In this document: piece by piece, positions 1 to 6,455 of the stretch
Position numbering within the stretch: the stretch's first letter is position 1
Layout of the letters: each line of letters opens with the position of its first letter
Assembly: GCA_017354515.1 (NCBI GenBank)
Contig: JAFMQT010000103.1
Coordinates: 1 to 11,493, forward strand
DNA length: 11,493 bases
Source of the DNA: Nocardia sp.
GTDB taxonomy: Bacteria > Actinomycetota > Actinomycetes > Mycobacteriales > Mycobacteriaceae
Direction of reading: 5' to 3'
Program-made: the position numbers and the translations under genes
Notes under the pieces: generated by a model
Database searches by the model: none
Told to the model about the DNA's origin: nothing
The model's input: only the letters and a program-made list of their open reading frames with translations

Positions 1-479
1 CCGTGATCGGCGATGGTGACGACCTGATAGCCGGGGATGATCGCCGGGGGTGCGCCGACCGGCGGTGCTGGTGAATGTGCTGGGGCGGCAGGGTGTTCGG
101 CCGGGATCGCGCTGATCAGTGATGGGGTGGCACCGGAGGCCGTCGTGGTATGCGAATGCCATCCGGCCGCCAGGGCGATGGCTCCGCCGACCAACACCAC
201 CGCCCCGATTCCGCCCAGTATCAGGGCATTTCGCCGACTTGGCGGGCTCGCCGTCGCCGGTTCGATGGGCGACGGCCCCCAGAGAGAATGTGATTCCGGG
301 ACTCGTACGGGGGTCGGTGTGGCCCCGCCGGTTTGCGGGTTCTGTGCCGAGTACGCGGGTATCGGCGCGGTCGCGGGATCCGGATCGAATCCGGACATGA
401 CCTGTTGTGGCGCAACGCCGTTCGGTGTTCCGGTGATTCTGCCCCTGATATTGCCGTCGTGTCCGAACCCACCACTCAC
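1..479 (-). CDS. Proline/alanine-rich single-pass membrane protein, C-terminus beyond the window
   Basis: An open frame on the minus strand starts with GTG at 479 and runs off the left edge without a stop (about 159 codons visible). A GGTAGGGG Shine-Dalgarno-like sequence sits 7 nt before the GTG. A second possible start is the ATG at 398 (MSGFDPDPATAP). The protein has an N-terminal region of about 80 residues rich in Pro, Ala, Thr and Gln, then an Arg-Arg pair and a hydrophobic helix (ALILGGIGAVVLVGGAIALA). A Pro/Ala-rich linker follows, leading to GYQVVTIADHG, which may begin an exported domain. I infer a cytoplasmic disordered N-terminus and an extracytoplasmic C-terminal domain. It lies 36 bp downstream of the metallophosphoesterase on the same strand, so an operon is likely. 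I do not recognise the family. Overlapping frames on the other strand have no comparable domain pattern. Confidence 0.75.
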   Translation of the reverse strand, partial: MSGGFGHDGNIRGRITGTPNGVAPQQVMSGFDPDPATAPIPAYSAQNPQTGGATPTPVRVPESHSLWGPSPIEPATASPPSRRNALILGGIGAVVLVGGAIALAAGWHSHTTTASGATPSLISAIPAEHPAAPAHSPAPPVGAPPAIIPGYQVVTIADH

Positions 480-515
480 CGTCGTGCCCCTACCTGTGTC
501 GCGCTCGGCACGACC

Positions 516-1502
516 TTAGCGCGCGATGACCTCCGTCTCCGATACGCCGTGGCCGGTATCGGCGGCGGGACGCTTCGGCGGCGCCGCGACCAGGGTCAGC
601 AGGGTGGCCTCGGGACGGCAGCAGAACCGATACGGCGCATACGGTGAGGTTCCCAGACCCGCCGAGACATGCAGGCGGGTGTGCGCGCCCCAGCGCGAGG
701 GCCCCTTGACCCGGGATCGGTCGATTCCGCAATTGGTCACCAGCGCACCGTATCCGGGCAGGCACAGCTGACCGCCGTGGGTGTGTCCGGCCATCACCAG
801 GTCGTACCCGTCGTCGGCGAATCGGTCCAGCACCCGTGGTTCGGGCGAGTGGGTCAGGCCGATGCTCAGATCGGCCAGCGGGTTCGGGGTGCCCGCGATG
901 GTCTCGTAGCGTTCGCGCTTCAGATGCGGATCGTCCACACCCGCGGTCGCGATTTTGATGCCGGCGACCTCGATATCGCGGCGCACATGGGTCAGGTCCA
1001 GCCAGCCCCGTTCGGTGAGGGCCGCCCGCAGATCCTGCCAGGGCAGCGGGTCGCCGTAGCGCCGCCGATGATTCTTGTCGAAATATTTGAGCGGATTCTT
1101 CGGCACCGGGGCGAAGTAGTCGTTACTGCCGAAGACGAAGATGCCCGGCCGCGACAGCAGCGGGGACAGGGCCTGGACGACCGTCGGCACCGCCTTCTGA
1201 TGTGCCAGGTTGTCGCCCGTGTTCACCACCAGATCGGGTTCCAGACCGGCCAGCTCGCGCACCCAAGCCTGCTTGAGTTTCTGGCCCGGGGTCATATGCA
1301 GATCGCTGATGTGCAGCACGCGCAGGCTCGATGAACCCGGTTGCAGGACCGGCATCGTGGCCTCGCGCAGGATGAAGGCATTGCGCTCGATCAGCGAGGC
1401 GTAGCCGATTCCGGCCACCGCGGTGGCGGCCATCGCGCCGACGACCTTGGCTCCGGGAGCCAGCGCGGCACGTCGGATTGCGGGGGACGAGAATACGGGC
1501 AT
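516..1502 (-). CDS. Membrane-anchored calcineurin-like metallophosphoesterase (YkuE/Rv3683 type)
   Basis: This 328-residue protein is a binuclear-metal phosphoesterase, probably acting on phosphate esters at the membrane; its substrate is unknown. A hydrophobic stretch at about residues 18-36 is a likely signal anchor. The metal-binding motifs follow in order: DLH (D67, H69), GDN (G96-D97), GSND (125-128, in place of the commoner GNHD), LTHSP (H219) and GHTHGGQ (239-245). The length fits this family. The ATG at 1502 has no clear Shine-Dalgarno sequence but is preceded at 6 nt by TATTCT, so a leaderless transcript is plausible. The equivalent in M. tuberculosis is Rv3683, also next to ponA2. 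It is divergent from the YqeY-domain gene and probably cotranscribed with the membrane protein downstream. The family call is secure; the biological substrate is not. Confidence 0.93.
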   Translation of the reverse strand: MPVFSSPAIRRAALAPGAKVVGAMAATAVAGIGYASLIERNAFILREATMPVLQPGSSSLRVLHISDLHMTPGQKLKQAWVRELAGLEPDLVVNTGDNLAHQKAVPTVVQALSPLLSRPGIFVFGSNDYFAPVPKNPLKYFDKNHRRRYGDPLPWQDLRAALTERGWLDLTHVRRDIEVAGIKIATAGVDDPHLKRERYETIAGTPNPLADLSIGLTHSPEPRVLDRFADDGYDLVMAGHTHGGQLCLPGYGALVTNCGIDRSRVKGPSRWGAHTRLHVSAGLGTSPYAPYRFCCRPEATLLTLVAAPPKRPAADTGHGVSETEVIAR

Positions 1503-1508
1503 CAGCCC

Positions 1509-1514
1509 AGAATA
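1509..1514 (-). promoter_or_regulatory. Candidate -10 element for a leaderless metallophosphoesterase mRNA
   Basis: TATTCT (read on the minus strand) ends 6 nt before the ATG at 1502. In mycobacteria and relatives a TANNNT hexamer 6-7 nt before the start codon is typical of leaderless transcripts. No convincing -35 element is visible at 17 nt. Confidence 0.5.
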
Positions 1515-1635
1515 GGCGACCTGTGTGATGAATACCGAGTGGAATTCCGCACATCCATCCGGATTCGTGTCCGCGCGGGGGCGTAGAACGCGGTCGATCG
1601 GCGCAAACGCGGTGGGAGTACCGGTGCGGACCGGC

Positions 1636-1641
1636 TAGCGT
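1636..1641 (+). promoter_or_regulatory. Candidate -10 element for a leaderless YqeY-domain mRNA
   Basis: TAGCGT ends 7 nt before the ATG at 1649, placing the expected transcription start at or next to the A of the start codon. The only Shine-Dalgarno-like bases (CAGGAC) are too close to the ATG to work well. No good -35 element is seen. The 146-bp divergent region (1503-1648) otherwise holds nothing I can name. Confidence 0.45.
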
Positions 1642-1648
1642 TCAGGAC

Positions 1649-2113
1649 ATGTCGGAACTCAAATCGAAGCTGCGCGCCGATCTCACCGCGGCGATGAAGG
1701 CCAAGGACAGCCTCCGCGTGAATACGCTGCGGATGCTGCTGTCGGCCGTGCAGAACGCCGAGGTGGCCGGATCCGAGGCCAAGGAACTCACAGATGCCGA
1801 GGTGATCGCGGTCCTGGGCAAGGAGGCCAAGAAGCGGACCGAGTCCGCGGTCGTCTACGAACAGGCCGGCCGCGGCGAACTCGCCGCTACCGAGCGGGCC
1901 GAGCAGGCGGTCATCGATGAATATCTGCCGACCCCGCTGACCGATGCCGAGGTGGCCGAACTCGCCGATACCGCGATCGCGCAGGTCGCCGAGCAACTGG
2001 GCGATCGCCCCGCGATGAAGCAGATGGGCCAGGTCATGAAGGTCGCGAGTGGACTCGCGGCCGGACGCGCCGACGGCTCGCGGATCTCCGCGGCGGTCAA
2101 GGCGCGACTGTAG
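1649..2113 (+). CDS. GatB/YqeY domain-containing protein
   Basis: This 154-residue protein is a full-length YqeY-like family member. It opens with an amphipathic helix (MSELKSKLRADLTAAMKAKD) followed by the family-typical RVNTLRMLLSAVQNAEV. A middle segment carries EVIAVLGKEAKKRTESAVVYEQAGR, then EYLPTPLTDAEV, and a C-terminal small helical domain (GQVMKVASGLAAGRADGSRISAAVKARL) resembles the tail domain of the GatB amidotransferase subunit. A role as a tRNA-binding or aminoacyl-tRNA-related factor is often suggested for the family but not firmly established. The gene stands alone: divergent from the metallophosphoesterase and convergent with ponA2, with a strong hairpin between. The start at 1649 is supported by the family N-terminus and by the candidate -10 element. 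Confidence 0.93.
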   Translation: MSELKSKLRADLTAAMKAKDSLRVNTLRMLLSAVQNAEVAGSEAKELTDAEVIAVLGKEAKKRTESAVVYEQAGRGELAATERAEQAVIDEYLPTPLTDAEVAELADTAIAQVAEQLGDRPAMKQMGQVMKVASGLAAGRADGSRISAAVKARL

Positions 2114-2139
2114 GGCGGATATCGGTGGGCGGATATGCG

Positions 2140-2178
2140 GGAGGCCGGCGACTGTGAAGCTCACAATCGCCGGCCTCC
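2140..2178. terminator. Bidirectional hairpin terminator between yqeY and ponA2
   Basis: A 12-bp perfect stem, GGAGGCCGGCGA (2140-2151) with TCGCCGGCCTCC (2167-2178), continues past one C/A mismatch into a 5-bp inner stem TGTGA/TCACA around an AGC loop. It lies 26 bp after the YqeY stop and 14 bp after the ponA2 stop on the other strand, so it could end both convergent transcripts. There is no long T tract, as is usual in actinobacteria. Confidence 0.8.
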
Positions 2179-2192
2179 GGTGTCCGGTCCCG

Positions 2193-4598
2193 CTATCTCG
2201 GCAGCGGGATGGGGATGGGGATCGGTGGTAGCCGCGGTATCGGCAGCGGCGGTAGCCCCGGATCGGGTGCCGGTTCCTCGCCACCCGGTTGTGGTAGTTC
2301 ACGCATGGTGCCATCGCTGATATAGACGGTGATCACCGAGCCGGGAACCGCCGATCCGTTCGGTGTGGTGCCCGTGACCGTACCCTTGGTCGCCGAGCCC
2401 GGAGCGGTCACCGACTGCACCTGGAATCCCGCGCCGATGAGCGTGGCCCGCGCATCGGCTTCGGTCTTCCCGCTCACATCCGGGACCTGCGCGTTGTTCG
2501 CTCCCCGCACGTATTTGTCGTCCGTTGGCGGCAGCACCGAGGGTGGGAACTTATCCAGTACCGGTTTGACTCCGGCGAACCAACTGCGAGCGGGCTCGTT
2601 ACCACCGAACAGGTTGCCGTCACCGCAGCTTCGCAGCGGCGATGAGCAGATCTCGCCGGGGGTCGGCGAGTCGCCGTAGATGTATGCCGCGCCGGCCAGC
2701 GAGTTGGTGAATCCCAGGAAGGCCGAGGAACGGTGTGTTTCGGTGGTTCCCGTCTTCGAGGACACCGGGACGTTCCAGCCGGTCGCCCGGGCCGATCCGG
2801 CGGCGGTGCCGTGCGGGGCGTCCTGGCTCAGCGCGTTGGCCAGGGTGTTGGCCAGGCCCGGATCGAGGACCTGTTCGCAGGGCTTCTGGGTGAGCGGAAC
2901 CGGTTTGCCATCACGATCGGTCACCTCGTTGATCGGCGAAGGCGGGCACCATTTGCCACCGGAGGCCAAAGTCGCCGCGACATTCGACAGCTCCAGCGGA
3001 TTGATCGCCACCGGGCCGAGGGTGAACGAACCCAGATTCTGCTGTTTGACCATATCGGCCAGGCTCTGATTACCGTGCCCGGAGGTACCGGCCTCGGCAT
3101 ACGAACGCATACCCAGACGGACCGCCATATCCACCGTCGGGACGACCCCGACCTGCTGAATGAGTTTGACGAACGCGGTGTTCGGAGACTGCGCCAAGGC
3201 CTCGGTCACCGATTCCGGCGATCGGTAATTGCCGACGTTCTTGACACAATAGGTTTCCGGCGGACATCCGGCCGCACCACCGTTACCCATACCCTTGGCC
3301 GAATAGTAGTTCGGGACATCCAGATTCGCGCTGATGCCCAGACCCTTCTCCATCGCGGCGGCGGTGGTGAAGATCTTGAAGATCGAGCCCGCGCCGTCGC
3401 CGCCCATCGAATACGGCTCCGGCTGGACGGTTTCGTGTTTCTGCTGGTCCAGACCGTAGGTGCGGCTGGAGACCATGGCCATGACGTGGTGTGCGTTCTG
3501 TCCGGGCGAGACCAGGCTCAAGGCTTCGGCGATATCCTTCAAATCGGGCTTCGTCACCGAGTTGACGGACGCTTTGACCGAATTCTGGACATTCGGATCG
3601 AGCGTGGTCTTGATCGTGTATCCGCCCTTGTCGAGCTGCTCCTTACTGATGCCGGCATCTTCCAGATACTGCATCGCGTAGTCGCAGAAATAGCCGCGGT
3701 CACCGGCGGCCAGACAGCCCTGCGGTAGCCCCTTCGGCTCCGGCAGCACACCCAGCGGTTGGGTCTTCGCGGCCCGGAATTCGTCGGCCCGGCTGGGAAC
3801 GTTTTGAATCAGGGTGTCCAGCACGGTATTTCGCCGCTGGGTCACACCCCCCGGATTGGTGTAGGGATTGAGCTTGGAACTCGACTGCACCATGCCGGCG
3901 AGCATCGCCGCCTGCGGAACCTTCAAGTCCTTCGCGTCGACGCCGAAATAGGTCTGTGCGGCGTCCTGGATTCCATACGCGCCGTTGCCGAACGGCACCA
4001 GATTCAGGTAGCGGGTCAGGATCTCGTCCTTGGTGAGTTCCTTCTCCAGGGTCAGTGCCATGCGGATCTCACGCAGTTTGCGCGCGGGTGTGGTCTCGAC
4101 CGCGGCCCGGCGTTCGGCGTCGGTCTTGGCGACGACCAGCAACTGGAAGTTCTTCACATACTGCTGGTCGATCGTCGATGCGCCCTGCTGTACCTCACCG
4201 CTGGAGGTGTTGGTCAAAAACGCGCGTAGCGTGCCTTGCCAGTCGACGCCGCCGTGCTCGGTGAACCGCTTGTCCTCGATCGACACGATCGACATCTTCA
4301 TATCGTTGGCGATCTTGTCGCTGGGAACCTCGAAACGTCGCTGGTTGTACAACCACGCGATCGGAGCGCCCGAGGCGTCCACCATCGTCGACACCGACGG
4401 GGCATTGCCCGCGATCAATTCCGACGAGATGTTGTCCACGGCGTCGGCGGCTCGGTTCGAGATATATCCGAAGCCACCGGCGATCGGGAACAGCAACCCG
4501 GCGATGAGCGCGGCCGCCAGGACGCAGGCGCCGGTGAGGCTCGCGAGCGTTTTCGATATCGGCACGGGCCCCAGCCTAATTGCCTTCCGCTCGTCCAT
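2193..4598 (-). CDS. ponA2: PonA2-type bifunctional class A penicillin-binding protein with C-terminal PASTA domain
   Basis: Starting at the ATG at 4598, this 801-residue protein polymerises and crosslinks peptidoglycan outside the membrane. A short basic N-terminus leads to a transmembrane helix (about 19-45). The GT51 glycosyltransferase domain shows EDKRFTEHGGVD (catalytic Glu about 108) and QGASTIDQQYVKN (138-150). The transpeptidase domain shows SIFK (nucleophile S405, K408), SPN (471-473) and KTG (615-617). One PASTA domain (about 704-763) is followed by a Pro-rich tail. Close matches to M. tuberculosis PonA2 (about 810 aa), including FEVPSDKIAN and GDGAGSIFKIFTTAAA, fix the subfamily. 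The start is uncertain: in-frame ATG 4697 (after GGTAAAGG), GTG 4643 and GTG 4739 also exist, but the TM-proximal ATG best matches the family. It is divergent from whiB4. Confidence 0.95.
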   Translation of the reverse strand: MDERKAIRLGPVPISKTLASLTGACVLAAALIAGLLFPIAGGFGYISNRAADAVDNISSELIAGNAPSVSTMVDASGAPIAWLYNQRRFEVPSDKIANDMKMSIVSIEDKRFTEHGGVDWQGTLRAFLTNTSSGEVQQGASTIDQQYVKNFQLLVVAKTDAERRAAVETTPARKLREIRMALTLEKELTKDEILTRYLNLVPFGNGAYGIQDAAQTYFGVDAKDLKVPQAAMLAGMVQSSSKLNPYTNPGGVTQRRNTVLDTLIQNVPSRADEFRAAKTQPLGVLPEPKGLPQGCLAAGDRGYFCDYAMQYLEDAGISKEQLDKGGYTIKTTLDPNVQNSVKASVNSVTKPDLKDIAEALSLVSPGQNAHHVMAMVSSRTYGLDQQKHETVQPEPYSMGGDGAGSIFKIFTTAAAMEKGLGISANLDVPNYYSAKGMGNGGAAGCPPETYCVKNVGNYRSPESVTEALAQSPNTAFVKLIQQVGVVPTVDMAVRLGMRSYAEAGTSGHGNQSLADMVKQQNLGSFTLGPVAINPLELSNVAATLASGGKWCPPSPINEVTDRDGKPVPLTQKPCEQVLDPGLANTLANALSQDAPHGTAAGSARATGWNVPVSSKTGTTETHRSSAFLGFTNSLAGAAYIYGDSPTPGEICSSPLRSCGDGNLFGGNEPARSWFAGVKPVLDKFPPSVLPPTDDKYVRGANNAQVPDVSGKTEADARATLIGAGFQVQSVTAPGSATKGTVTGTTPNGSAVPGSVITVYISDGTMRELPQPGGEEPAPDPGLPPLPIPRLPPIPIPIPLPR

Positions 4599-4722
4599 GC
4601 GGCGCGCGGTCGGTGGCGCGCCATGGGTGCTGGTCACAAGCACCGTGCAGGGACGGGCGTACCAGAAATTCCGGGCATGCTCTTGCGCTCGCCCCATACC
4701 TTTACCTAGATTGAGAACCCAG

Positions 4723-4738
4723 TGTGATAGAGCTAACA
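4723..4738. promoter_or_regulatory. Candidate Crp-binding site in the ponA2-whiB4 divergent region
   Basis: TGTGA-TAGAGC-TAACA matches the mycobacterial/GlxR Crp consensus TGTGA-N6-TCACA at 9 of 10 defined positions. The flanks extend the symmetry (AGTGT at 4721-4725 with ACACT at 4736-4740). It is 109 bp before the whiB4 start and 125 bp before the ponA2 start. It overlaps a possible plus-strand promoter (TTGAGA 4711-4716, 17-nt spacer, TAACAC 4734-4739), which would favour repression of that promoter. The promoter assignment is weak. Confidence 0.5.
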
Positions 4739-4833
4739 CTCAAAGTGGAATGTGGTGCGGACCGCAGCGGGGCTGGGTTGCTGTGGGACGTACGCGATTC
4801 CGGAGCGCCGTTGACCCGGTGTTCGGACTGCAA

Positions 4834-4838
4834 AGGGG
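4834..4838 (+). promoter_or_regulatory. Shine-Dalgarno sequence that sets the whiB4 start
   Basis: AGGGG, in the context CAAAGGGGCA, lies 8 nt before the ATG at 4847 and selects it over longer in-frame options such as 4724. A second ATG two codons on (4853) is an alternative start. Confidence 0.7.
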
Positions 4839-4846
4839 CACACCAA

Positions 4847-5170
4847 ATGCACATGACTACCCCCATCGCTCGATTGGACGTAGAGCAGGCCGAAGCGAGA
4901 ATCGCCTGGGTGTCCCAGGCCCGATGCAAGGAAGTGGATCCGGACCAGTTGTTCGTCCGCGGTGCCGCTCAGCGCAAAGCAGCCACCATCTGCCGGCACT
5001 GCCCGGTGCTCATGGAATGTGGCGCCGACGCGCTGGACAACCGTGTGGAGTTCGGTGTGTGGGGTGGCATGACCGAACGTCAGCGGCGGGCACTGCTCAA
5101 ACAGCATCCCGAGGTGACCTCCTGGGCGGACTTCTTCCGCGCCCAGCGTCAACAGAAGGTGGCGATGTAG
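4847..5170 (+). CDS. whiB4: WhiB4-type iron-sulfur redox-sensing regulator
   Basis: This 107-residue Wbl protein should bind a [4Fe-4S] cluster through four cysteines: C27, C49, C52 and C58 (the CRHC and LMEC motifs). The Wbl turn GVWGG (70-74) precedes the basic TERQRRALLKQHPEV segment used for DNA or sigma-factor contact. AWVSQARC, DPDQLFVRGAAQRKAA and the GVWGG region match mycobacterial WhiB4 closely, and the position between ponA2 and the ATPase pair is the same as Rv3681c. In M. tuberculosis WhiB4 responds to oxygen and oxidative stress, including beta-lactam-associated redox stress; the role here is inferred. The ATG at 4847 with AAAGGGG upstream gives the family-length protein. The C-terminus lacks the lysine/arginine-rich tail I recall in the M. 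tuberculosis protein. Confidence 0.94.
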   Translation: MHMTTPIARLDVEQAEARIAWVSQARCKEVDPDQLFVRGAAQRKAATICRHCPVLMECGADALDNRVEFGVWGGMTERQRRALLKQHPEVTSWADFFRAQRQQKVAM

Positions 5171-5183
5171 TCGAGAGCCGATT

Positions 5184-5215
5184 CGGTCCGAGCCCGCGAA
5201 TGCGGGCTCGGACCG
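5184..5215. terminator. Bidirectional terminator hairpin between whiB4 and the ATPase pair
   Basis: A perfect 14-bp GC-rich stem, CGGTCCGAGCCCGC (5184-5197) with GCGGGCTCGGACCG (5202-5215), encloses a GAAT tetraloop and is followed by TTTCC. It lies 13 bp after the whiB4 stop and 25 bp after the stop of the convergent ATPase gene, so it probably terminates both. Confidence 0.9.
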
Positions 5216-5240
5216 TTTCCGGGCTCGGGTGCTGCGGGCG

Positions 5241-6455
5241 TCAGGCCGGTCGCTCCACCCCGGCGTCGTCCGGGGATGTGGTGGCCAGTTGCGCGGCCAC
5301 GGCGCGCAGCGCCTCCAGATCCGACACCTCGAACGGCAACGCGGTGACCGCGATGACCGGCACCCGCGGGTGGGCGCCGGTGAAACGATGCAGCAGTCGC
5401 TGTTCGCGTTTGGCGGTCGCCGACCGTCCGGCGTGGATGCGGAGCAGGTTCGCGGTCAGCGACGCGGCGTCGATGGGGGATTCGTCGGGCTGAGTCGGGT
5501 TCGTGGACGCCGATCCGAGCCGATCCGCGGCCGTGATCGCCTGGGCCGCCGGCAGCGCGCACAGCACCGGATGCGTGCGATTGAGCACCAGACCGGCGAG
5601 CGGCATCTTGTCGGTGGACAGGCGATCGACGAAGAACGACGCCTCCCGCAGCGCGTCCGGTTCCGCGGCCGCGACGACCAGAAAGTGGGTTCCGGGCCGG
5701 GACAGCATTTCGTAGGTCCGGTCCGCACGGTCCTGGAAGCCGCCGAACATCGATTCCAGCGACTGCAGGAACGCGGAGGCGTCCTTGAGCATCTGCCCGC
5801 CCACGATCGTGGACACACCGCGCACCGCCAGACTCATCGCGCCGGTGACGATTCGCCCGACCCCGCGCCCGGGAGCCATCATGACGCGGATCATGCGGCC
5901 GTTGAGGAAGGTTCCGAGGCGTTGGGGGGCGTCGAGGAAGTCGAGCGCGTTCCGCGAGGGCGGGGTGTCGACGACGATCAGATCCCATTCCCGCCGACCG
6001 GCCAGCTGGCCCAGCTTCTCCATCGCCATGTACTCCTGCGTCCCGCCGAACGAGGAGGCCACGGTCTGATAGAAGGGGTTGGCGAAGATCTGCTCGGCCT
6101 TGTCCGCACTGGTGTGTTCGAGCACCATCTCGTCGAAGGTGCGGCGCATGTTGAGCATCATCGCGTGCAGTTCGCCCTTGGTGCCCTCGGGTAGCGCCAC
6201 CCGCTGCGGGGAGTTCCCGAGATCGCTGACGCCCAGCGACTGTGCCAGTCGCCGAGCCGGATCGATCGTCAGCACGACGACCTTGCGCCCGCGTTCGGCC
6301 GCGTGCAGGGCGATCGCCGCGGCGGTGGTGGTCTTGCCGACCCCGCCGGAACCGCAGCAAACGATGACGCGGGCCGTCCGATCGTCCAGGATCGCCTCGA
6401 TATCGAGGACCGGGGTGGCCGCGGGAACCAGGGGACTGGGATGACTCCGGCTCAT
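5241..6455 (-). CDS. ArsA/Get3-like ATPase, second gene of the pair (Rv3680-type)
   Basis: This 404-residue P-loop ATPase belongs to the SIMIBI ArsA/Get3 group. The P-loop is CGSGGVGKTTT (34-44): the lysine that normally starts GKGGVGKT is Ser36, while K41 is kept. Switch I IDPARRL (64-70) retains the catalytic-type Asp (D65), and switch II is VVDTPPSRNALDF (161-173). A Met/Gly-rich central stretch (about 178-240, including GRMIRVMMAPGRGVGR) could form the hydrophobic helical client-binding part. The start ATG shares its A with the stop of the upstream ATPase (TGATG), so the two are translationally coupled and probably form a heteromer. The M. tuberculosis pair Rv3679/Rv3680, named BagA/BagB as I recall, has been studied as Get3-like. 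Arsenite transport is unlikely, since no arsenic genes are nearby and the ArsA metal-binding cysteines are not evident. Confidence 0.92.
   Translation of the reverse strand: MSRSHPSPLVPAATPVLDIEAILDDRTARVIVCCGSGGVGKTTTAAAIALHAAERGRKVVVLTIDPARRLAQSLGVSDLGNSPQRVALPEGTKGELHAMMLNMRRTFDEMVLEHTSADKAEQIFANPFYQTVASSFGGTQEYMAMEKLGQLAGRREWDLIVVDTPPSRNALDFLDAPQRLGTFLNGRMIRVMMAPGRGVGRIVTGAMSLAVRGVSTIVGGQMLKDASAFLQSLESMFGGFQDRADRTYEMLSRPGTHFLVVAAAEPDALREASFFVDRLSTDKMPLAGLVLNRTHPVLCALPAAQAITAADRLGSASTNPTQPDESPIDAASLTANLLRIHAGRSATAKREQRLLHRFTGAHPRVPVIAVTALPFEVSDLEALRAVAAQLATTSPDDAGVERPA

Noticed and set aside
479..518. Possible stop-codon readthrough joining the metallophosphoesterase to the downstream membrane protein, which share a frame
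   Set aside because: The downstream gene has its own GTG and Shine-Dalgarno sequence, the same frame occurs one time in three by chance, and no readthrough structure was seen.
669..1334. 221-codon plus-strand frame opposite the metallophosphoesterase
   Set aside because: All metal-binding motifs are on the minus strand; this is a shadow frame.
1524..1539. Half Crp site TGTGA in the metallophosphoesterase-YqeY gap
   Set aside because: The right half (CCGAG) matches TCACA at only one position.
2153..2165. TGTGA-AGC-TCACA as a Crp site
   Set aside because: The spacer is 3 nt rather than 6, and the sequence is the inner stem of the terminator hairpin.
1502..2314. 270-codon minus-strand frame opposite the YqeY gene
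   Set aside because: The YqeY-domain protein on the plus strand is unmistakable; this frame also crosses the terminator hairpin and overlaps the ponA2 end.
2733..3728. 331-codon plus-strand frame antisense to ponA2
   Set aside because: It is Arg/Gly/His-rich with no motif, and its frame mirrors ponA2 codons.
4030..5493. Long plus-strand open frame (487 codons) across the ponA2 5' end, whiB4 and the ATPase gene
   Set aside because: It lies antisense to ponA2, crosses whiB4 and a strong terminator, and its translation has no domain pattern; it is a high-GC shadow frame.
5149..6360. 403-codon minus-strand frame over the second ATPase
   Set aside because: The translation is Arg/Gly/Ala-rich low complexity; the true frame carries the P-loop and switch motifs.
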